Below, one piece after another: positions 6,971 through 14,933 of a stretch of DNA of 14,933 nt. The stretch covers positions 1-14,933 of the forward strand of contig QAMX01000177.1 in assembly GCA_003149835.1 (NCBI GenBank), written 5' to 3'. The position numbers were made by a program, and so were the translations under genes. Source of the stretch: Clostridiales bacterium. GTDB lineage: Bacteria > Bacillota > Clostridia > Oscillospirales > QAMX01. Below the pieces are notes generated by a model. It was not told the DNA's origin. It searched no databases and worked only from the letters and a program-made list of their open reading frames with translations. Position 1 is the first letter of the stretch. The number at the start of each line of letters is the position of its first letter.

Positions 6971-7000
6971 AGTCATTCTCTCCTTTTCACAATCCGGCGC

Positions 7001-8161
7001 TTACAGCAGGTTGGCGATGACGGGCGCGATCGACAGCACGACGCCGCCGGCGATGACCGAGCCGATCTGACCGGAAACGTTGGCGCTGACGGCGGGCATC
7101 AGGATGAAGTTATAGGGATCTTCCTCCTTCGCCATGCGCTGAACAATTCTCGACGCCATCGGGAAAGCGGAGATTCCGGCCGCGCCGATCATGGGGTTGA
7201 TCTTTTTCTTGGTAAACAGGTTAATAAACTTGGCGAACAGCACGCCGCCCGCGGTGTCAAAGACAAACGCAAAGAGGCCGAGCAGCATGATGACGAGCGT
7301 CTTGACCTGTAAAAACGCGTCGTAGCGCATGGTCGCGCCGATGGTGACGCCGAGCAGGATTGTGACGATGTTGGCCAGCTCGTTCTGCGCCGATTTGTTG
7401 AGCCGCTCGACGACGCCGGACTCCTTGATGAGGTTGCCGAACATCAGCAGGCCGATCAAAGGCGCGCTGATCGGCGCAAGAATCGCCGCGACGATGGTCA
7501 CGACGATGGGGAAAAGAATCAGCGCGATTTTTTTCACCTTAACGTCGGAATACTCCATGCGGATCATGCGCTCTTTTTTCGTCGTCATCGCGCGGATCAC
7601 CGGCGGCTGAATGATCGGCACAAGCGCCATATACGAATAGGCCGCCACGGTGATCGGCCCGAGCAGCGCCGGCGCCAGCTCGTTGGCGACGACGATCGAG
7701 GTCGGGCCGTCGGCCGCGCCGATAATGCCGATCGAAACCGCCTCCAAAAACGTGAAGCCGATGCCCGGGAAGAGCTTGGAAACCCCGAGGACGGCGATGA
7801 TCGTAAAGAAAATGCCGAACTGCGCGGCGGCGCCGAAGAACGCCATGCGCGGATTCTGGAATAGCGGCCGGAAGTCGGTCATCGCGCCGATGCCGATGAA
7901 GATCAGGCACGGGAACAGCTCCGTCACGATGCCTGAATTATACAGAACCTGCAAAACACCCGGGGCGCCGTCCGCGCTCGCCCATACGACGTTGAGCGGC
8001 AGGTTGACGAGAATCGCGCCAAAGCCGATCGGCAGCAGCAGCGCCGGCTCATAGTCCTTGGCGATGGCGAAATAAATCAGCAGCCCGCCGATTGCATACA
8101 TGATCAGGTATTCCCAATGGAAATTGAAAACGCCCGACAGCAGCTCTCTGATCTGTTCCAA
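7001..8161 (-). CDS. oadB: Sodium-translocating decarboxylase, beta subunit
   Basis: This 386-residue integral membrane protein is the beta subunit that decarboxylates carboxybiotin and exports sodium ions in the oxaloacetate, methylmalonyl-CoA or glutaconyl-CoA decarboxylases. Family residues known from Klebsiella OadB appear conserved with correct spacing: the Asp in 'GAADGPTSI' (D151), Y177, and the Asn/Gly/Ser trio in 'INPMIGAAGIS' (N322, G326, S331). Length is normal to slightly short. The start is TTG at 8161, with GGAGG at 8169-8173, 7 bases upstream; the next ATG would remove the conserved N-terminal segment. An OadG-like peptide follows directly. No carboxyltransferase alpha subunit or biotin carrier is in the window, so the natural substrate cannot be told; the gene symbol marks the family, not the substrate. 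Confidence 0.93.
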   Translation of the reverse strand: MEQIRELLSGVFNFHWEYLIMYAIGGLLIYFAIAKDYEPALLLPIGFGAILVNLPLNVVWASADGAPGVLQVLYNSGIVTELFPCLIFIGIGAMTDFRPLFQNPRMAFFGAAAQFGIFFTIIAVLGVSKLFPGIGFTFLEAVSIGIIGAADGPTSIVVANELAPALLGPITVAAYSYMALVPIIQPPVIRAMTTKKERMIRMEYSDVKVKKIALILFPIVVTIVAAILAPISAPLIGLLMFGNLIKESGVVERLNKSAQNELANIVTILLGVTIGATMRYDAFLQVKTLVIMLLGLFAFVFDTAGGVLFAKFINLFTKKKINPMIGAAGISAFPMASRIVQRMAKEEDPYNFILMPAVSANVSGQIGSVIAGGVVLSIAPVIANLL

Positions 8162-8196
8162 AAAAATTCCTCCAAAAAAATCAATTATCAGTTATC

Positions 8197-8225
8197 ATAC
8201 TACCATAGAATCCGCGGAAAGTCAA
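8197..8225 (-). promoter_or_regulatory. Sigma-A-type promoter of oadB
   Basis: On the minus strand TTGACT (8220-8225) and TAGTAT (8197-8202) are spaced by 17 bases, with TG one base before the -10. The start site would fall near 8190, giving a leader of about 30 bases. Confidence 0.78.
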
Positions 8226-8530
8226 CGCTTTTTGAACCGCAAGCAGATATTCTCTTATTTCATTACATTTTCTCACATAAATGATCATTATATGCGTTAT
8301 ATTTCGATTTTTCAATTGATAATGCTCTATTATTATCGTATTTAAAAGCAAAAAACCTATTTTCTTTTCTTCGCATATAACAGAATGAAACCGGCAAATA
8401 ATATCCTATATTTTCCTTTAATTGCGCCATTTACAGCTTAAATACTGCCAAAAATCTCAATCCGTATTTTCCTTTTTGCCGGTTCTTCCATACGGCGCTT
8501 CGGCGCGAAATTTCAGCACGATAAAGGGCT

Positions 8531-8558
8531 TTGCTTCCCACTTGAAATATGCTATAAT
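8531..8558 (+). promoter_or_regulatory. Promoter of the alpha-mannosidase operon
   Basis: A perfect TATAAT at 8553-8558 has TG one base upstream (extended -10). The -35 is weak (TTGCTT at 8531-8536, 16-base spacing), as is often seen where an activator or other control is needed. The leader would be about 30 bases. Confidence 0.7.
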
Positions 8559-8596
8559 AAGGACGCCGAACAAGCATAAGAGAGGATGACTGCGTT

Positions 8597-11500
8597 TTGA
8601 AAAAGGTGGACGATCTCCATTATAAGGATCTGTATTTCCGCGAAAACAGGATCAAGCATTACGTCGAACTGCTGAAATCGCTGCGCTATCCCAAAACCGA
8701 GGCGCTGATCGGCTGGAAGCACGCGCTCGGCGATTTTGAAGGGCCGCAGCAGCCCGATTACGACGACTCCGGCTGGGCGGATTTCGGCGAGCTCTCCCGG
8801 TTCGGCAGCGCCGACGAATACGGCTGGTTCCGCCGCACCGTCGTGATCCCCGATTCGTTTGCGGGGCTGCGCGTGGCGCTGAACGTCAAATCGACGCTCG
8901 ACGGCGACGACGACCCCTTTTCCCGCTGGAACGAGACCAACCCCGGCTTCATCTGCTATATCGACGGCGCGCTCGCCGGCCACTACGACCGCTTTCACAA
9001 GAGCATTCTCCTCACCGAATCGGCGCGCGGCGGCGAGGTCTACCGCGTCGCCCTCAAATATTGGACGGAAAATCCCAAGACGGACTATTTCTGTCCCATC
9101 CTCCGCGCGATTGACCCCTTGACGGAGACGCTGTACTACGATTTCCGGCTCCCCTACGAGCAGGCGCTGCTTTTAAACCAGCAGGACGGCGGCAAGATGC
9201 AGATCATCGCCCCGCTCTCCGAGGCGGCGACCATGCTCGACCTGCGCGAGCCGTATTCCCCCGCTTATTTTGAATCGCTCGACCGCGCGCACCGCTATCT
9301 CTGGGACAACTTTTACAACGGCAAATGGGCGGAGGCCGCGCCGGACGCGGCGGTCCGCTGTATCGGCCACGCGCATATCGACGTGGCGTGGATGTGGCGC
9401 ATCCGCCAGACGCACGAGAAAACGCTCCGCACCTTCCTCAACGCCCTGCACTACATAGATACCGACCCGGATTTCACCTTTATCTCCTCGCAGGCGGTGC
9501 TGTACAGCTTTATCAAGGAGGACTACCCCGAGGTCTACGAGCGGATCAAAGCCGCGGTCAAGGCCGGCCGCTGGGAGGTGGACGGCGGCATGTGGGTCGA
9601 GGCCGACTGCAACCTGACGAGCGGCGAGGGCTTTGTGCGCCAGTTTTTGTATGGGACGCGCTTCTTCCGCGACGAGTTCGGCGCGGAGTGCAAAATGCTC
9701 TGGCTGCCCGACGTCTTCGGCTATTCGGCCTCCCTGCCGCAGATTCTGCGCCAGTTCGGCCTCTCCTACTTCACGACCGCCAAGATCAACAACAACGAAT
9801 ACAACTGTATGCCGCACGACACCTTTGTCTGGCAGGGCATCGACGGCAGCGAGGTGTTTACGCATCTGATTACCGGCGCGCGCCTGCCCAGCGTGCGCAA
9901 CGGCGAATTTTCGACCGCCTACAACACCGAGCTGGCGCCCTCCTTCCTCAACGGCGCATGGGAACACTATCACGACAAGGAGCTGACCGACGAGGTCTTT
10001 CTGCCGATCGGCTGGGGCGACGGCGGCGGCGGCGCGGCCGACTATATGATCGAGTTCGGCAAGCGGATGAAAAACGGCCTGCCCGGCTCGGTCCGGGCGG
10101 AATGGGGCTTTGTCGGCGACTGGTTCGACAAATGGTCGGAGCGGCTGCGGGACAACCGCTTCCTGCCCAAATGGATCGGCGAGCTGTATTTTGAGCTGCA
10201 CCGCGGCACGCTGACCTCCATGGCGCGCATCAAGCGCAAAAACCGCAAGAGCGAGCTTTTGTACCAGAAGGCCGAATGGATTTCCACGCTGAACGCCCTG
10301 CTGGCCGGCGGCGCGTACCCCAAGGCGCAGCTCGACGAGGGCTGGAAGCTCGTGCTCACCAATCAGTTCCACGACATTCTCCCCGGTTCCTCGATCAAGC
10401 CGGTCTACGACGACGCCGACCGCGACTACGCGCGCGCCTTCGAGCTCGGCGCCGCCTGCTCCGAGCCGGCGGAGGCCGCGCTGGCGGAGGCCGTTTCCGG
10501 CGGCTGCGGCGACATCGTCGTCTTTAACCCCACCGGTTTCAGCCGCACGGACATCGTCTTTGCGGACACCTCCGCCGCTTCCGCCGCCGGTACGCCGTCG
10601 CAGCGCACCGCGGACGGCCGGCTCTGCTTTGTCGCCGAGGTTCCGGCCAAGGGCTACGCGGTGTTCCGGCCCTCCGAAACCGCCTGCGGCGGGACGACCG
10701 CCTCGTTCGACGGCACGGTGCTGGAAAGCGGTCTCTACCGGATTACGCTCGACAGCGACGGTTTCTTCGCCTCGCTTTACGATAAAACCAACCGCCGCGA
10801 GGTGCTGCTGCCGGGGCAGCGCGGCAACCTGCTGCGCGCCTATGAGGATCTGCCTCTCAGCAACGACGCCTGGGATATCAACGTTTTTTACCGCGAAAAG
10901 TACGAGGATGTGACCGAGCTTGTCTCCTGCGAGCTGGTTGAAAACGGCGCGGTCTACGCGGTGCTGCGGCAGGTGCGGCGTTTCCATCAGTCGACGCTCA
11001 CGCAGGACATCGTGCTGTACGCCGGTTCTCCGCGCATCGATTTCCGCACCGTCGCCGACTGGAAGGAAAAGCACATTCTGCTCAAAGCGCATTTCCCCGT
11101 CGACGTCAACGCGACCAAGGCGACCTACGAGATTCAGTTCGGCGCTTTGGAGCGCAACACCCACGAAAATACGCCGTGGGACTTTGCAAAATTCGAGGTC
11201 TGCGGCCACAAGTGGGCGGATCTCTCCGACAACGGCTACGGCCTCTCGCTCTTAAACGACTGTAAATACGGCTATTCGGCGCGCGGCACCGACCTCGCGC
11301 TCTCGCTCATCAAATGCGCGACCGGCCCCAACGTCGACGCCGACCGCGAGCGGCATGAATTCACCTACGCTCTGCTGCCCCATGCCGGAAGCCTCCGCGC
11401 CGCCGACACCGTGCGGCAGGGGTATCTGCTCAACTGCCCGCTCGAAGCGCGCGTCCAGCAGGCGGACGGCGGCGCGCTCGCGCCCCGCTTCTCGCTGGTC

Positions 11501-11770
11501 TGCGACGAGGCGGAAAGCGGCGTAGTCATCGATACGGTCAAGCGCGCCGAGGACAGCGGCGAGACGGTCGTCCGCCTCTATGAGCCGCTCGGCGGCCGGC
11601 GCGCGGCCGCGCTGCGCTTCGGTCTGCCGGTGCGCGGCGTCTGCCGGACAAACCTCGCCGAGACGGACGATCAGCCCCTCGCGCTCGCGGCGGACGGCTC
11701 GCTGCCGCTCACGCTGTCCGCGTTTGAGATCGTCACGCTCAAAGTGGCTTTTGAAGGGATGGGAGAATAA
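8597..11770 (+). CDS. GH38 alpha-mannosidase, Man2C1/Ams1 type, first copy
   Basis: This 1057-residue protein belongs to glycoside hydrolase family 38, retaining zinc-dependent alpha-mannosidases. It lacks a signal peptide and is probably cytosolic. The order matches the Man2C1/Ams1 class: an N-terminal beta domain (about 35-165) with 'DYDDSGW' and 'GWFRR'; catalytic domain with zinc ligands H260 and D262 in 'HIDVAWMW'; nucleophile D372 in 'WLPDVFGYS'; the 'GWGDGGGG' loop (472-479); and zinc ligand H592 in 'NQFHDILPGSS'. A long C-terminal beta region follows. Length is normal for the class. Residues after the nucleophile read 'KINNNEYN' where the second copy and other members have Trp (K-I/L-A/S-W-N), which suggests changed specificity. 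The start is TTG at 8597, with AGAGG at 8581-8585; the nearest ATG (8586) is out of frame. It shares an operon with the paralogue 3 bases downstream. Confidence 0.93.
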   Translation: MKKVDDLHYKDLYFRENRIKHYVELLKSLRYPKTEALIGWKHALGDFEGPQQPDYDDSGWADFGELSRFGSADEYGWFRRTVVIPDSFAGLRVALNVKSTLDGDDDPFSRWNETNPGFICYIDGALAGHYDRFHKSILLTESARGGEVYRVALKYWTENPKTDYFCPILRAIDPLTETLYYDFRLPYEQALLLNQQDGGKMQIIAPLSEAATMLDLREPYSPAYFESLDRAHRYLWDNFYNGKWAEAAPDAAVRCIGHAHIDVAWMWRIRQTHEKTLRTFLNALHYIDTDPDFTFISSQAVLYSFIKEDYPEVYERIKAAVKAGRWEVDGGMWVEADCNLTSGEGFVRQFLYGTRFFRDEFGAECKMLWLPDVFGYSASLPQILRQFGLSYFTTAKINNNEYNCMPHDTFVWQGIDGSEVFTHLITGARLPSVRNGEFSTAYNTELAPSFLNGAWEHYHDKELTDEVFLPIGWGDGGGGAADYMIEFGKRMKNGLPGSVRAEWGFVGDWFDKWSERLRDNRFLPKWIGELYFELHRGTLTSMARIKRKNRKSELLYQKAEWISTLNALLAGGAYPKAQLDEGWKLVLTNQFHDILPGSSIKPVYDDADRDYARAFELGAACSEPAEAALAEAVSGGCGDIVVFNPTGFSRTDIVFADTSAASAAGTPSQRTADGRLCFVAEVPAKGYAVFRPSETACGGTTASFDGTVLESGLYRITLDSDGFFASLYDKTNRREVLLPGQRGNLLRAYEDLPLSNDAWDINVFYREKYEDVTELVSCELVENGAVYAVLRQVRRFHQSTLTQDIVLYAGSPRIDFRTVADWKEKHILLKAHFPVDVNATKATYEIQFGALERNTHENTPWDFAKFEVCGHKWADLSDNGYGLSLLNDCKYGYSARGTDLALSLIKCATGPNVDADRERHEFTYALLPHAGSLRAADTVRQGYLLNCPLEARVQQADGGALAPRFSLVCDEAESGVVIDTVKRAEDSGETVVRLYEPLGGRRAAALRFGLPVRGVCRTNLAETDDQPLALAADGSLPLTLSAFEIVTLKVAFEGMGE
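9584..9646 (+). repeat. 63-bp segment identical in both mannosidase genes, copy 1
   Basis: These 63 bases, coding for 'GGMWVEADCNLTSGEGFVRQF' minus its last residue and around, match 12734-12796 without a mismatch, including all synonymous positions. The flanking codons differ. It lies in the catalytic domain, about 30 codons before the nucleophile. Confidence 0.85.
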
Positions 11771-11773
11771 GCT

Positions 11774-14700
11774 ATGGTCAACACAAACATTGCCGACCGG
11801 TATTTCCGGCTGGAACGCGCCATGAAGATCGCCAATACCGTCCGCAGCTTTGAAACGCCGGAGAGTCTTGCGGTCACAGGGCTGAAAATCTGCTTCGGCG
11901 ATTTTCGCGGGCCGGAACGCCCCGACTACGATCTTTCCGATTGGGAGCCGCTCTCCGACGGCGACGACGCCTATGGCGGCGCCAACACCTATTTCTGGAT
12001 CTGCGGCACGCTGACGATCCCGGAAGCCTTCGACGGCAAGGCCGTGCGCCTGTACGTCTCCACGGATCAGAACGGGTGGAGCCCCTCCAACCCCAACTTC
12101 ATCGTTTTCCTCAACGGGCAGATCGTCTCGGCGCTCGACCGCAACCACACCGAGCTGCTGCTCACGCCGTCGGCCAAGGGCGGCGAGACGTTCTATCTGG
12201 CCTGTAAGGGCTTTACCGCCATGCGCGACTGCCACGCCAAGTTCTCAGCGTCCCTGAAAACCTATAACGCCGAAATTACGCGGCTGTACTACGATATCCG
12301 CGTGCCGGTCGAGGTCTGCTCGTTTTTGGACGACGGCGACCACGCCAAAAAGGAGATGGAATACCTGCTCAACGAGGCGGTCAACCGCATCGACCTCGCC
12401 GAGCCCGGTTCCCCCGCGTTTTACGAGAGCGTCCGAGCCGCGCAGCGGTACATGGACGAAACGTTTTACGGCGACTTCTGCGCCCGCGAGCCGGACGTCT
12501 TCGCCCACTGCATCGGCCACACGCATTTGGACGTCGCCTGGATGTGGCCGATGCGGCAGACGCGCGAGAAGACGGCGCGAACCTTCGCCAACATGCTCAA
12601 ATTCATGGACGAGTACCCGGAATTCCAGTTTATGTCCTCGCAGGCCTGCATCTATAACTGGGTCAAAAACGACTACCCCGAGCTGTTTGAGCGCATCAAA
12701 GAGGCCGTTAAGGCCGGGCGCTGGGAGGTCGAGGGCGGCATGTGGGTCGAGGCCGACTGCAACCTGACGAGCGGCGAGGGCTTTGTGCGCCAGTTTCTTT
12801 ACGGCAAGCGCTTTTTCAAGCGCGAATTCGGCGTAGACTGCAAGATTCTCTGGCTGCCGGACGTGTTCGGCTATTCCGCCGCGCTGCCGCAGATTCTTAA
12901 AAAGAGCGGCATGGACTCTTTCATGACCACCAAGATCGCGTGGAACAACCACGACAAGATCCCCTACGACACCTTCACCTGGCGCGGCATCGACGGCAGC
13001 GAGGTCTTCGCGCATTTTATCACCTGCGCCGACTACTGGAACGCGCGCAGCGGCAACAGCTTTACGACCTACAACGGCCACCTGAACCCCAACCAGATGA
13101 TGGGGGCGTGGCAGCGCTTCCAGCACAAGGACATCTGCGACGAGGTGCTCTGTTCGGTCGGCTGGGGCGACGGCGGCGGCGGAACCGACCGCGAGATGCT
13201 GGAAAACGGCCGCCGTCTCGCCAAAAATATCCCCGGCGCGCCCTCGGTGCACTGGGGTTTCGCCGGCGAATATTTTACAAAGTGGAGGGAACGGCTGCAC
13301 GATAACCGATTCCTGCCGAAATGGGTCGGCGAGCTGTATCTGGAATTCCACCGCGGCACGCTGACGACCATGGCCGACAACAAGAAGTATAACCGCAAAA
13401 GCGAATTTCTGTATCAAAAGGCCGAGCTGTTCGCCTATATGGACAGCCTGTTCCTCAGCGGAGCCTATCCCAAGGAGATCTTCGACAAGAACTGGGAGAC
13501 CATCCTCACCGATCAGTTCCACGACATCCTCCCCGGCTCCTCGATCAGGGAGGTTTACGAGGACTCGGCGCGCGACTACGCGGAAATCCTCGCCGACGGC
13601 GGGGCCATCGTCGACAGCGCGCTCGGCGCGCTCGCCGGAGCCGTTTCGACGAGCGGCCTGTCCGTCGTCTGCTTCAACGACACGGGCTTTGACCGCCGCA
13701 CCGACGTCTGCGGCATCAGCGGCGAATACGGCGTTCTCGCGGCCGACGGCCGCAGGCTGCCCGCGCAGGTGTCCGGCGGCCAAACGCTGTTCCTCGCCGA
13801 GGACGTTCCCGCCAAGGGCTACGCGGCGTTCCGCCTGACCGCGCCCGCCGCGTCGGACAAAGCCGCCGTACAGTGGGACGGCACGGTCTGCGAGACGCCT
13901 TTCTGCCGCGCGACGCTGACCGCCGACGGCGAAATCTCCTCGCTGATCGACAAGGCGAGCGGCTATGAGCTCTGCGCCGGCGGGCAGACGCTGAACCGCC
14001 TCGCCGCCTATGTCGACCGCCCGTACAACCACGACGCATGGGAGGTCGCGCCGTATTACACCGAGCAGGCCTATGCGCCCGAAACCGTGGAGCGCTGTGC
14101 GCTCGTCGAAAACGGCCCCGTCTGCGCGCGATTCCGCACCGTCCGCACCTACGGCCGTTCGACGATCACGCAGACGCTGGTGTTCTACGCCGCGCTGCCG
14201 CGCATCGACGTCTGCAACGAAATCGACTGGCATGAGGACCACACGCTGCTGCGCGCCCACTTCCCGACCACGATTCACGCCAGCCGCGCCGTGTACGACA
14301 TCCAGTTCGGCAACATCGAGCGCGAGACGAACCGCAACACCTCGTGGGAATTCGCCAAATTTGAGGTCTGCGGCCACAAGTGGGCCGACCTCTCCGACGG
14401 GACGTTCGGCCTCGCCGTATTAAACGACTGCAAATACGGCTACCGCTGCCTGGAAGGCGAGCTTTCGCTCTCGCTGCTGCGCGCGCCGACCGAGCCGAAC
14501 CCCATGGCCGACCGCGGCCGCCATACCTTTACCTATTCGCTCCTGCCGCATGCGGGGACGTTTGCGGAGGGCGGCGTCATTGCGCAGGGCTATCAGCTCA
14601 ACAATCCGCTCGACGGCCGCGTGACGGCCGCGCACCCTGACGGCGGCCTGCCGCCGCGGCTGTCGCTGGTACAGTGCAGCGCGGAAAACGTCGTCGTCGG

Positions 14701-14926
14701 CGCGGTCAAGCGCGCGGAGGACGACGGCGACCTGATCGTGCGCCTCAACGAAGAGATGAACCGCCGCACGGCCGTCCGGCTCGAATTCGCCCGCGCGGTG
14801 GAGTCCGCCTCCGTGGTGTCGCTGATGGAGGACGAGACTTACGCCGAGCTGACGCCGGACGGAAACGCGCTGTCGCTGACGGTCGAGCCGTATGAGATTG
14901 TGACGTTAAAGCTCCGGCTGCGCTGA
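11774..14926 (+). CDS. GH38 alpha-mannosidase, Man2C1/Ams1 type, second copy
   Basis: This 1050-residue paralogue of the preceding gene is complete, with a TGA stop 7 bases before the window end. It has the same layout: N-terminal beta domain with 'DYDLSDW'; zinc ligands H251 and D253 in 'HLDVAWMW'; nucleophile D363 in 'WLPDVFGYS'; 'GWGDGGGG' at 463-470; and H583 in 'DQFHDILPGSS'. It keeps the family-typical Trp at 390 in 'KIAWNN'. No signal peptide is seen, so a cytosolic role in trimming alpha-linked mannose from imported glycans or oligosaccharides is inferred. The ATG follows the upstream stop by 3 bases, and its GGGAG site (11761-11765) lies inside the end of the first gene, so translation is probably coupled. 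C-terminal blocks such as 'KFEVCGHKWADLSD' are shared word for word with copy one. A tandem duplication is the likely origin. Confidence 0.94.
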   Translation: MVNTNIADRYFRLERAMKIANTVRSFETPESLAVTGLKICFGDFRGPERPDYDLSDWEPLSDGDDAYGGANTYFWICGTLTIPEAFDGKAVRLYVSTDQNGWSPSNPNFIVFLNGQIVSALDRNHTELLLTPSAKGGETFYLACKGFTAMRDCHAKFSASLKTYNAEITRLYYDIRVPVEVCSFLDDGDHAKKEMEYLLNEAVNRIDLAEPGSPAFYESVRAAQRYMDETFYGDFCAREPDVFAHCIGHTHLDVAWMWPMRQTREKTARTFANMLKFMDEYPEFQFMSSQACIYNWVKNDYPELFERIKEAVKAGRWEVEGGMWVEADCNLTSGEGFVRQFLYGKRFFKREFGVDCKILWLPDVFGYSAALPQILKKSGMDSFMTTKIAWNNHDKIPYDTFTWRGIDGSEVFAHFITCADYWNARSGNSFTTYNGHLNPNQMMGAWQRFQHKDICDEVLCSVGWGDGGGGTDREMLENGRRLAKNIPGAPSVHWGFAGEYFTKWRERLHDNRFLPKWVGELYLEFHRGTLTTMADNKKYNRKSEFLYQKAELFAYMDSLFLSGAYPKEIFDKNWETILTDQFHDILPGSSIREVYEDSARDYAEILADGGAIVDSALGALAGAVSTSGLSVVCFNDTGFDRRTDVCGISGEYGVLAADGRRLPAQVSGGQTLFLAEDVPAKGYAAFRLTAPAASDKAAVQWDGTVCETPFCRATLTADGEISSLIDKASGYELCAGGQTLNRLAAYVDRPYNHDAWEVAPYYTEQAYAPETVERCALVENGPVCARFRTVRTYGRSTITQTLVFYAALPRIDVCNEIDWHEDHTLLRAHFPTTIHASRAVYDIQFGNIERETNRNTSWEFAKFEVCGHKWADLSDGTFGLAVLNDCKYGYRCLEGELSLSLLRAPTEPNPMADRGRHTFTYSLLPHAGTFAEGGVIAQGYQLNNPLDGRVTAAHPDGGLPPRLSLVQCSAENVVVGAVKRAEDDGDLIVRLNEEMNRRTAVRLEFARAVESASVVSLMEDETYAELTPDGNALSLTVEPYEIVTLKLRLR
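12734..12796 (+). repeat. 63-bp segment identical in both mannosidase genes, copy 2
   Basis: Exact match to 9584-9646, 3150 bases away in direct orientation and in the same reading frame. Other shared blocks between the two genes are shorter, broken by synonymous changes. Confidence 0.85.
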
Positions 14927-14933
14927 CGCGGAA

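Larger units (their letters stand above)
8162..8596. other. AT-rich divergent intergenic region
   Basis: This 435-bp stretch lies between oadB (minus) and the mannosidase operon (plus) and is markedly more AT-rich than the genes. It contains a promoter for each side, a 10-bp palindrome AATGATCATT (8280-8289), a CCGTAT/ATACGG inverted repeat (8462-8467, 8490-8495) upstream of the mannosidase promoter, and a short GCGC-TTCG-GCGC hairpin (8495-8506). No supported gene or known RNA was found in it. Confidence 0.6.

Noticed and set aside
8586-8600. ATG-led four-codon frame (MTAF, TGA) overlapping the TTG start of the first mannosidase
   Set aside because: The AGAGG site touches its ATG directly, too close to initiate well, so it is more likely chance than a regulatory upstream ORF.
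9173-11209. Very long open frame (about 680 codons) on the minus strand opposite the first mannosidase
   Set aside because: It is the complement of a clear GH38 gene in GC-rich DNA with strong codon bias, and its protein is a low-complexity mix of Arg, Ala, Val and Gly with no recognisable domain. The same applies to 12245-14377 opposite the second mannosidase.
1-14933. Defence system, CRISPR array, transposon, prophage or integrated element
   Set aside because: No direct-repeat array, transposase, integrase, nuclease or toxin motif was seen. All recognised genes are metabolic, ribosomal, surface or membrane functions in an ordinary chromosomal arrangement.

Overview
The window looks like chromosomal DNA of a GC-rich, Gram-positive anaerobe of the class Clostridia, possibly an uncultured gut lineage. 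Supporting signs are strong AGGAGG-type ribosome binding sites, sigma-A-type promoters, a surface protein with SLH repeats, a sodium-pumping decarboxylase beta subunit, a DUF3795 protein and a long CofE-like protein. The assignment is inferred from gene content and style. No plasmid, phage, insertion sequence, CRISPR array, tRNA or rRNA was seen.

Layout, left to right. A minus-strand SLH-domain surface protein runs off the left edge (1-1172). Divergent from it, and behind a near-consensus promoter, is a 392-residue CofE/F420-ligase-like protein (1583-2761) with a strong terminator. Next is a cysteine-rich DUF3795 protein (2956-3429) with its own terminator. It faces rpsT (3879-4142, minus), and the two are separated by about 300 bp of hairpin-rich DNA without a gene. 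Still on the minus strand are a stand-alone PTS EIIC/PfoR-like membrane protein (4256-5296), ilvE (5493-6551) and a two-gene sodium-pump cassette. The cassette is an OadB-type beta subunit with a TTG start (7001-8161) followed by a 47-residue OadG-like membrane peptide (6827-6970). An AT-rich divergent intergenic region (8162-8596) separates this block from two tandem plus-strand GH38 alpha-mannosidases of the cytosolic Man2C1/Ams1 type (8597-11770 and 11774-14926). These form a tightly coupled operon that ends 7 bp before the right edge.

How the genes relate. The two mannosidases are the only genes here with an obvious shared task: cytosolic trimming of alpha-mannosides, probably with different specificities. 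OadB with its small partner suggests a sodium-coupled carboxylate decarboxylation step whose carboxyltransferase and biotin carrier must lie elsewhere. IlvE makes or breaks down branched-chain amino acids. The other genes appear to be separate transcription units. No clearly new multi-gene system was found. The points most worth a second look are the divergence and patchy DNA identity of the mannosidase pair, the orphan OadB/OadG-like cassette, and the F420-ligase homologue in a context with no visible F420 genes.
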